In this document: positions 25,422-31,492 of the stretch, piece by piece | How the letters are laid out: each line of letters opens with the position of its first letter | Position numbering within the stretch: position 1 is the first letter of the stretch | Assembly (NCBI GenBank): GCA_015066815.1 | Contig: SVNR01000018.1 | Span: 1-48,171, forward strand | Direction of reading: 5' to 3' | DNA length: 48,171 bases | DNA from: Ruminococcus sp. | GTDB taxonomy: Bacteria; Bacillota; Clostridia; Oscillospirales; Ruminococcaceae | Notes under the pieces: generated by a model | The model's input: only the letters and a program-made list of their open reading frames with translations | Database searches by the model: none | What the model was told of the DNA's origin: nothing | Translations under genes and position numbers: made by a program

Positions 25422-25450
25422 TTGAAATTGGAACAAATATACGTTATAAT
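25422..25450 (+). promoter_or_regulatory. Promoter of the ttcA-like gene
   Basis: TTGAAA (25422-25427), 17-bp spacer, TATAAT (25445-25450), about 70 bp upstream of the start. Confidence 0.65.
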
Positions 25451-25522
25451 TAATTAATAGACTTTAAAAATGTGAAACAGTTTCTCTGTTTTATATAACA
25501 AAAATAACCAGGAGGAATGCAA

Positions 25523-26242
25523 ATGCAAAAAATGCTTGGATACATGAGACGTGCAATCCAGGAATACGATATGATTTCGGACAGTGACAGTATAGCAGTA
25601 GGCGTTTCAGGAGGAAAAGACAGCCTTATAATGCTCGTCGGACTGAAGCTTCTCCAGAGGTTTATCGGAATTGATTACAATATCCACGCGCTCTCTATGG
25701 ACCCGATGTTCGGCGGAGAAGAAACTGATTTTTCCGAAATAAACTCTCTTTGCGAAGAATACAATATCCCTTATACCATAATAAAAACACATATTGCCGA
25801 AATAGTATTTGATATACGCAAAGAACCAAATCCATGCAGTCTTTGTGCCCGCATGAGGCGCGGTGCTCTTCACGATGCAGCAAAGGAGCTCGGCTGCAAC
25901 AAGCTTGCCTTAGGACATAATCATGATGATGTCATAGAAACATTTTTTATGAATCTTTTCAACGAAGGAAGAATAGATTGCTTCGCTCCCGTTTCATATC
26001 TGTCACGAAAAGATATTACCGTAATAAGACCACTTGTGTTTGCCCCGGAAAAAGAAATATCACGCACCTCAAAAAGACTTGATTTTCCTGTAGTCAAATC
26101 AAAATGCCCCGTTGACGGACATACAAACCGTGAAACAATGAAACAGTTCATCACTCAACAGGGTACTAAATACAAAGGCTTCTCCGACAAAATATTCGGC
26201 GCTATACAGCGCGCTGACATAAATGGCTGGGGAAAAAAATAA
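25523..26242 (+). CDS. TtcA/TilS-family PP-loop ATPase, probable tRNA 2-thiolation enzyme
   Basis: A 239-residue cytosolic protein. Of two in-frame ATGs (25517 and 25523) the second is 7 nt from AGGAGG while the first is almost touching it, so 25523 is chosen. The PP-loop SGGKDS binds ATP; NPCSLCARMRRG gives the CxxC that in TtcA helps hold a 4Fe-4S cluster; GHNHDDVIETFFMNL is the second family motif. A third Cys in KSKCPVDG near the end fits too. TtcA proteins install 2-thiocytidine at tRNA position 32; Firmicutes relatives may have other thiolation targets, so the substrate is not certain. Monocistronic, closed by a strong terminator. Confidence 0.9.
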   Translation: MQKMLGYMRRAIQEYDMISDSDSIAVGVSGGKDSLIMLVGLKLLQRFIGIDYNIHALSMDPMFGGEETDFSEINSLCEEYNIPYTIIKTHIAEIVFDIRKEPNPCSLCARMRRGALHDAAKELGCNKLALGHNHDDVIETFFMNLFNEGRIDCFAPVSYLSRKDITVIRPLVFAPEKEISRTSKRLDFPVVKSKCPVDGHTNRETMKQFITQQGTKYKGFSDKIFGAIQRADINGWGKK

Positions 26243-26290
26243 AAAAGCATTGCGTATCTTACAAAAGGTAAGGTACGCAATGCTTTTTGT
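26242..26290. terminator. Bidirectional terminator between ttcA-like and cttA-like genes
   Basis: A 20-bp stem with one G-T wobble (26242-26261 with 26269-26288), flanked by A and T runs, between two convergent genes. Confidence 0.92.
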
Positions 26291-26305
26291 TTTAAAGATC
26301 AAAGA

Positions 26306-28732
26306 TCAATATTTTATTATGCTTTTCCAGATTTCTTCTGTGATAACACGGTCAGGTGTCATATCAGCCTTCAGAAGAGCTCTGAGAAGGTAGGTTGAGT
26401 CAACCTGTGCAAATCTGATATCATTTGATTCATCAACGTTTCCAAGGAAGTAAGATAATTCAAGAGCATCCTCTTCAGGAACATCTGACTTGCTCAGAGT
26501 ATCTGAAAGAATAGTTTTTCCGCTCATCTCAAGTGAAAGAACTTCCTTGAGTATAAGTGTAGCGTCAATCTGATTTACCTTATTATCAAGGTTTACATCA
26601 CCCTTGAGTCCCATAAGAAGCTTTGTATCGTTATACTTATACTGCTTATCTCCTGTATTATTATCGATAAGTGCAATGTATGGAGTAATGGAGTCTTCAG
26701 TAACGATTGTCTTATCTGTTATTCTTCCGTATACAGATGATACACCGATTTCATATACATGTCCCTTTGCTGTATCAGGAACATTAAGCGCAACAGTAAA
26801 GAGCTCTGCATCTTCAGCAGCGGTTCTTGTGTCAACACCTCTGAACATTATATATCCACCGTTTGCAGTATAGCCTGTCTGCAATCCGATTACAGTTGCA
26901 TATGGACTGTCAGGTGCTATGTAACGAAGCTTACCATTAAGCTTTGTTTTAAGTGAAGCCTCATCTACTGTAAAGCCTTCAGGAAGATCAAGTCCGAAAC
27001 CTGCATACTCAAAGTACTCGCTCTTTGCATCAAAATCCTTAAGACTAACAGTATACTCTGCCTTCTTCTGGCCCTGGAATATCATTTTCTTTGGAACAAC
27101 TATATCTATAGAGGCAGAATCAGCAAGCTTTATTGTGTCATTGTCAAACTGTTCAGACTTAAGCTTGTCGTTGTCCGCGCCCAGAACTATATCAATAAGT
27201 GGCTTAGATGGTTTTGGTGATGTAGTTGTTACAGGTGCTGTTGTAGTTGTAAGCTCTGTTGTGGTTGTCACAGGCACTGTTGTAGTTGTAAGCTCTGTTG
27301 TGGTTGTAAGTTCTGTTGTGGTTGTCACAGGTACTGTTGTAGTTGTAAGCTCTGTTGTGGTTGTTACAGGTACTGTTGTGGTTGTAAGCTCTGTTGTGGT
27401 TGTTACAGGTACTGTTGTAGTTGTAAGCTCTGTTGTGGTTGTTACAGGTACTGTTGTAGTTGTAAGCTCTGTTGTGGTTGTTACAGGTACTGTTGTAGTT
27501 GTAAGCTCTGTTGTGGTTGTTACAGGCACTGTCGTAACTACCTCTGTTGTAGTTGTTACAGGCATATTTGGTACATCAGGCTCTTCATTTTCTCCTGCAA
27601 CCTTGATATATCCGTCCTGAGATTTTACTACAGTACCAGATGCCGGATCCCACGCAACAAACTCTGATGATGTTGTATTAAGACCTATTTGATATTTGTA
27701 ACCTTCCTGTATTTCATCCGGAAGCACAAACAGAAGCTTTACAAAATCACCGCTGTCTGAAATATTCTTGTAAGAATCATATGAAACAATTACTTTATTG
27801 TATTTTGCACTTACTCTTATATGCGAGTCAGAAACTCCGTCCATAAGAGAAATGCTCTTGTTGTCACTATAAGCGCAGCCTACAAACATAAGCTCTTTAT
27901 CATAGTCAAGGAACATCTGCGAAGAATTGAAGCCTACGTTTGTTCCGAGCTTAAGAGTAACCTCTGCTACTTTATTATCAAGGTGTTCATCTGAAAGTCC
28001 TCTTGCCGGAGCATCCGCCTTATACTTATCAGCATAATCCGCCAGTGTTCTGAGTTCATCAGCAGATGGATAATATGCCTTTTCGAATTCTACTGAATAA
28101 TCACAGCCTTCATTTTCAATAACACCTTCAGTTACTTCAACGCTTCTTCCGAAAAGATCAACGTTTTTAGCTGTAGCCTGGCTTACACCAATAGTATACA
28201 CAGCACCTTTACTGAACTGTTCAGGTACAGCACATAATAATGTAACTATTGTCCCGGTATCATTTGAATCATCTGCACCGCTTGTAGAGCAGTTTATTTT
28301 ATTGATATCACCAGTAAAGTTTTCTGATATGGAGCAATTTTTAAGTGTAGATATTTTGTTGTTTTCTTTTTTGCTTCCGATAATCGTTACTTCATCCGGA
28401 ACATCAAAGTCCAGCGAAAGTACTGCAAAGCCTGAGTTTGATGTCATTTCTACCGGTAATTCAACAACCTTGAATTTTTCTTTTCCTTCAAGATGTGCTT
28501 TCAGTTTGCTGTCAGTATAGGATTCAGTATAATCAGCTACTGTTTTCAAAGCCTCATAGCTATCTGCCGAAAGCTTCTGAAGCCCGATTTTCATACTGAT
28601 CTGGGACGCAGCACTTACAAGACTTGTTGTCTGAACCGAACTTAAATCCATGTCTTGTAACGACATTGATGACATAGATGTTACCATCATAAGCGCTGTT
28701 ATCGCTGATGTAACACGTTTGATTAGTTTCAT
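26306..28732 (-). CDS. CttA-like X-dockerin protein with two repeated modules
   Basis: An 808-residue secreted protein: signal peptide (about 1-43), two homologous modules (about 47-225 and 226-390), Thr-rich linker (about 390-505), a beta-rich X-like module (about 515-705), and a dockerin (about 708-808). Each repeat opens with a helix (ALKTVADY, ELRTLADYADKY) followed by a beta-sandwich. The dockerin has two calcium loops, DVNLDNKVNQID and DESNDIRFAQVD, separated by a long insert, and ends TEEIWKS, shared with the ScaB-like protein. In R. flavefaciens, CttA has two substrate-binding modules plus an X-dockerin that binds ScaE and fixes the cell to cellulose; size and order match. The repeats could instead be divergent cohesins, since their strands (VVELPVEMTSNSGFAVLSLDF) are cohesin-like. 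Start ATG 28732 follows AAGGAGG. Confidence 0.75.
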   Translation of the reverse strand: MKLIKRVTSAITALMMVTSMSSMSLQDMDLSSVQTTSLVSAASQISMKIGLQKLSADSYEALKTVADYTESYTDSKLKAHLEGKEKFKVVELPVEMTSNSGFAVLSLDFDVPDEVTIIGSKKENNKISTLKNCSISENFTGDINKINCSTSGADDSNDTGTIVTLLCAVPEQFSKGAVYTIGVSQATAKNVDLFGRSVEVTEGVIENEGCDYSVEFEKAYYPSADELRTLADYADKYKADAPARGLSDEHLDNKVAEVTLKLGTNVGFNSSQMFLDYDKELMFVGCAYSDNKSISLMDGVSDSHIRVSAKYNKVIVSYDSYKNISDSGDFVKLLFVLPDEIQEGYKYQIGLNTTSSEFVAWDPASGTVVKSQDGYIKVAGENEEPDVPNMPVTTTTEVVTTVPVTTTTELTTTTVPVTTTTELTTTTVPVTTTTELTTTTVPVTTTTELTTTTVPVTTTTELTTTTVPVTTTTELTTTTELTTTTVPVTTTTELTTTTAPVTTTSPKPSKPLIDIVLGADNDKLKSEQFDNDTIKLADSASIDIVVPKKMIFQGQKKAEYTVSLKDFDAKSEYFEYAGFGLDLPEGFTVDEASLKTKLNGKLRYIAPDSPYATVIGLQTGYTANGGYIMFRGVDTRTAAEDAELFTVALNVPDTAKGHVYEIGVSSVYGRITDKTIVTEDSITPYIALIDNNTGDKQYKYNDTKLLMGLKGDVNLDNKVNQIDATLILKEVLSLEMSGKTILSDTLSKSDVPEEDALELSYFLGNVDESNDIRFAQVDSTYLLRALLKADMTPDRVITEEIWKSIIKY
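27225..27560 (-). repeat. 39-bp tandem repeat coding for the CttA-like linker
   Basis: About eight units of 39 bp code for VTTTTELTTTTVP-type 13-residue repeats, with one or two shortened units. The long plus-strand frame across it is a shadow. Confidence 0.9.
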
Positions 28733-28774
28733 TATTCATGTCCTCCTTGAGCATTATTACAGATTGGTGAATGT

Positions 28775-28815
28775 ATTATAGTGAACTTCAAAATACATTT
28801 GAAGTTCACTATAAT
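28775..28815. repeat. Dispersed palindromic repeat, copy F (perfect)
   Basis: Arms of 18 bp (28775-28792 and 28798-28815) are perfectly complementary around a 5-nt loop; each end reads outward as CACTATAAT. It lies about 40 bp upstream of the CttA-like ATG. On the minus strand TTCAAA sits 17 bp before TATAAT, a possible outward promoter. Confidence 0.9.
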
Positions 28816-28908
28816 TATATCAGCTTTATCTGTTTTTTACCTTCTTATAATATCATATTTTATCTTTTACGTCAATTATTTTTTCAAATCTTGTTCAAAA
28901 TCTATAAT

Positions 28909-28948
28909 AATAGTGAACGTCAGAATACATTTGAATTTCAGTATAATT
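28909..28948. repeat. Dispersed palindromic repeat, copy G (degenerate)
   Basis: ataatagtgaacgtcagaat and ttgaatttcagtataat form imperfect arms in the same gap as copy F, 95 bp away. Confidence 0.75.
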
Positions 28949-28982
28949 AATTTATTAATATTGCCCTTTAATCCAATATAAG

Positions 28983-29020
28983 AAAAACAAGCAGGCATTT
29001 TGTAACGACTGCTTGTTTTT
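28983..29020 (-). terminator. Terminator after the 425-aa scaffoldin-like gene
   Basis: Perfect 12-bp stem aaaaacaagcag (28983-28994) and ctgcttgttttt (29009-29020), followed on the minus strand by TTTTTC within the arm. It should end the transcript before the CttA-like gene. Confidence 0.85.
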
Positions 29021-29062
29021 ATAAAATATTTTATTAGGTTTTAAAGCTATTTATCCTGAGAT

Positions 29063-30340
29063 TTATTTAGCAAAAAAATCATCCCATGAATAATCAGAAC
29101 CGTTCATATCAACTGCAAGGAGGTATCTGAGAATGAAGGTAGCGTCAACTGCGCTTACCTTTCCATCTGCATTGATATCTGATGCAAATCTTCCTGCTTC
29201 AACAAGTCTGTCAAGACCGAACTTTTCAATAGTCTCCTTTATTTCAGGAGAAGATTCAGCCTTCTTTGTATACATATCTCCAAGAATAGATTTCTTTGTC
29301 ATATCCATTGAAAGAGATTCCTTTAATACCTGTGTAGCATCAACCTGCTTGAGAGCGTTGTTAAGATCAATATCTCCCTTGAGAACATAGATTATATCTG
29401 AAGATATATTCTTTGAAGGGAATTCAGGAACATCTGCTTCATTTGCAGGATCAAAGTAATTTGCAGAAAGAGTAAATGACTGACCTGAAACAGCATTTTC
29501 CGGTAAAGCGATGTTAATGTATGCGATTGTATCATCGAATTTGTAATCGGCGCCCATACCATTGATATAAGTAAGTGTATCTTTTGCATTTTCTCCGATA
29601 CTCATGTCCTTAGTAAAATCCTTACCAGCTTCAATCTCTATAGAGGTGATCTTAGCGCCGTTATCTACAGAATACTTGGATCTGAATGATGACATTGAAC
29701 CCTTGAGCTTAATCGGAACTTTTACAGTTTTTTCTATAGCAGTAACACTGTCAAATGAAACTGATATATTTTCAGAAAGCTTTTCAGGTATAACCTGAAC
29801 ATAGCTTGCTGTGTTTTTCTTTACTGCATCAGAAAGCTCATATGCAACGCCGTTTTCATCTGCTACATCAAAATCATCAAGTGATACACGGAATACTGTT
29901 CCTTCCGGAATAGCAGTAGCCTGCTGTCCGTTTAACTGGAAATCAACGTTCAGATAAAAAAGAACTTCACCCTTTTTAGCTTTGTAGTCCTTTCCGTCTG
30001 ATTTCAGAAGATTTACAATACCTGAGTTTTTATCACCCTGTGTAACAGTAACTCCTGAATCAGCAGACAGAGCTGACTGTATGCCCTTAATATTAGCTGT
30101 GAAGCTTCCGTTAGGATGTATACGCGCACTGAACTTTAACTTTGCGGAAGTAAAAGAAACATCCTTATCAAAAGAAACAGGTATCTTTACTGATGAAACG
30201 CCCTTAAGGATCTTCTGATCCTGCATAACAATACTGAATGAATCTGTTACTGTTTCTGCTGCTGAAACTATTGCAACCGGAGCAGACATAAGTGATAATG
30301 TCAGAGCTGATGTTGTTGCCACTGATAATATTTTTTTCAT
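29063..30340 (-). CDS. Compact cohesin-like protein with long-insert dockerin (425 aa)
   Basis: Signal peptide (about 1-28), two beta-sandwich modules (about 30-185 and 190-315), and a dockerin (about 320-425), with no Thr-rich linker. The second module shares KYSVDNGAKITSIE and LPENAVSGQSFTL with cohesin 2 of the ScaB-like protein (KYTFAVDNGAKIVGF, IPEDASAGDVFNL). The dockerin loops DIDLNNALKQVD and DINADGKVSAVD are split by a long insert as in the ScaB- and CttA-like dockerins. Inference: a small scaffoldin or structural protein that docks on the ScaE-like anchor; the first module is too divergent to call a working cohesin. AGAGGA precedes ATG 30340. A hairpin without T-run separates it from the anchor gene, and a true terminator follows it. 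Confidence 0.75.
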   Translation of the reverse strand: MKKILSVATTSALTLSLMSAPVAIVSAAETVTDSFSIVMQDQKILKGVSSVKIPVSFDKDVSFTSAKLKFSARIHPNGSFTANIKGIQSALSADSGVTVTQGDKNSGIVNLLKSDGKDYKAKKGEVLFYLNVDFQLNGQQATAIPEGTVFRVSLDDFDVADENGVAYELSDAVKKNTASYVQVIPEKLSENISVSFDSVTAIEKTVKVPIKLKGSMSSFRSKYSVDNGAKITSIEIEAGKDFTKDMSIGENAKDTLTYINGMGADYKFDDTIAYINIALPENAVSGQSFTLSANYFDPANEADVPEFPSKNISSDIIYVLKGDIDLNNALKQVDATQVLKESLSMDMTKKSILGDMYTKKAESSPEIKETIEKFGLDRLVEAGRFASDINADGKVSAVDATFILRYLLAVDMNGSDYSWDDFFAK

Positions 30341-30368
30341 ATAAATCCTCTTTTCTATCTTTATTTAC

Positions 30369-30402
30369 AATTAAATCCCCCTATCACTAGGAGGATTTAA
30401 TT
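30369..30402 (-). other. Intergenic stem-loop between anchor and 425-aa gene
   Basis: Arms 30369-30383 and 30388-30402 pair over 15 bp with one mismatch around a 4-nt loop. No T-run follows on the minus strand, so it looks like an RNA stability or processing hairpin, not a terminator. Confidence 0.65.
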
Positions 30403-30440
30403 TTCAAAAATTAACTTTTCTAAAAAAGAATTAATTTAAA

Positions 30441-31307
30441 TTAGTTCTTTTTCTTAAGAGCAATTGCTGCACCAGCTGCTGCTACCATTGTAACTGCAAG
30501 AGCTGCTACACCGTTACTGCTGCTTCCTGTAGCAGGTGATGAACCTTCCTTAGAAACAGAAGTTGTTGTACCAGAAGTTGTTGTACCTGAAACTGTTGTT
30601 GTTACTGTTGTGTCAGATACTGTTGTCTCTGATACTGTTGTGTCAGATACTGTTGTTGTAGCTTCTGTTGTTGTAGCCTCTGTTGTTGTTGTAGCTTCTG
30701 TTGTTGTTGTAGCTTCTGTTGTTGTAACCTCTGTTGTTGTTGTAGCTTCTGTTGTTACGTCAGCTTCAGCTTCTACTACGAGAATAGCATCCATCATTGA
30801 GTAAGGAATAATTGCTGTATCATCAACTGTAGTATCAACAAGCTGGAAAGAATAGTCTTCTATTGCTGACCATCCGATTGTATACTGAGCGCCATTCTTA
30901 GCGTTTTCTGGTACTGTAAGTGTATAAGTGATGATAACTTCATCAGCCTTTATCTTATGTGGCATAGCATATGACTGTAAATACTGAACATATCCGTCTC
31001 CTGCCATGCAGATCTTATCATCTGGCTGGAACTCAACAAATTCGAGGCCTTCAAAAGAGTTTCTAAGGCAGATTGTATCATACTGCTTACCTACAGAATC
31101 ATTGAATACGAGCTGAGCCTCAACTGTATCGCCAGGCTTTACTGTATAAGTATTTGCTTTTCCATCAGGAGTAGTATTCTCAAGACCCTTTACCTGAACC
31201 TCTAACTCGATGAGATCTTCTGATGCAGATACACTAAGAATTGATCCAGCAGCCATTAAAGACATAGCAGAAACAAGTGCAACTGTTTTCTTAAAAACAT
31301 TCTTCAT
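30441..31307 (-). CDS. scaE: ScaE-like cell-wall anchoring scaffoldin: single cohesin plus sortase-type C-terminus
   Basis: A 288-residue protein: signal peptide (1-29), divergent cohesin (about 30-180), Thr/Glu/Ser linker (183-252), SPATG at 257-261, a hydrophobic helix (266-284) and a KKKN tail. In R. flavefaciens ScaE has one cohesin that binds the X-dockerins of ScaB and CttA, and its C-terminal sortase signal couples it to peptidoglycan; the layout here is the same. SPATG differs from the common LPXTG form, so a variant sortase would be needed; none is encoded here. The three long-insert dockerins in this cluster are its natural partners. AAAGGAATT precedes ATG 31307. Naming rests on domain order, not on a search. 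Confidence 0.85.
   Translation of the reverse strand: MKNVFKKTVALVSAMSLMAAGSILSVSASEDLIELEVQVKGLENTTPDGKANTYTVKPGDTVEAQLVFNDSVGKQYDTICLRNSFEGLEFVEFQPDDKICMAGDGYVQYLQSYAMPHKIKADEVIITYTLTVPENAKNGAQYTIGWSAIEDYSFQLVDTTVDDTAIIPYSMMDAILVVEAEADVTTEATTTTEVTTTEATTTTEATTTTEATTTEATTTVSDTTVSETTVSDTTVTTTVSGTTTSGTTTSVSKEGSSPATGSSSNGVAALAVTMVAAAGAAIALKKKN
30583..30765 (-). repeat. Irregular Thr-rich linker repeats of the anchor gene
   Basis: Short in-frame units such as EATTTT, SDTTV and SETTV, repeated irregularly, encode the wall-spanning linker. Units are of 15-18 bp. Confidence 0.8.
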
Positions 31308-31438
31308 AATAATTTAATTCCTTTCAATATATTCCTAAAAATTTACTTTTTGACATTTTATGCTTATGAAAGCATGACCTTCTGATGAGTATATGCATCT
31401 TCAAGTCAACGTATGTCACACGTTATATAGCTGTATCT

Positions 31439-31469
31439 ATACAGGCTCTACTTAAAGATAGAGCCTGTA
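31439..31469 (-). other. Intergenic stem-loop between ScaB-like and ScaE-like genes
   Basis: tacaggctcta and tagagcctgta form an 11-bp stem with a 9-nt loop; the minus strand continues TAGATACAG without a T-run. It is a candidate for transcript processing or stabilisation. Confidence 0.65.
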
Positions 31470-31492
31470 AAAGATAACAAAACTAACTTAAA

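Larger units (their letters stand above)
25015..25522. other. 508-bp divergent intergenic region, very AT-rich
   Basis: It holds two GH26 promoter candidates, repeat copy E (25291-25330) and the ttcA-like promoter (25422-25450). I see no gene in it. Confidence 0.6.
28733..29062. other. 330-bp intergenic region with two palindromic repeats and a terminator
   Basis: It holds repeat copies F and G and the terminator of the 425-aa gene. I see no gene. A promoter for the CttA-like gene is not obvious except for a TATAAT supplied by repeat F. Confidence 0.6.

Noticed and set aside
27135..27620. 161-codon Val-rich plus-strand frame
   Set aside because: Antisense of the 39-bp linker repeat in the CttA-like gene.
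30441..30530. A classical LPXTG anchor
   Set aside because: The motif reads SPATG; reported as a variant instead.
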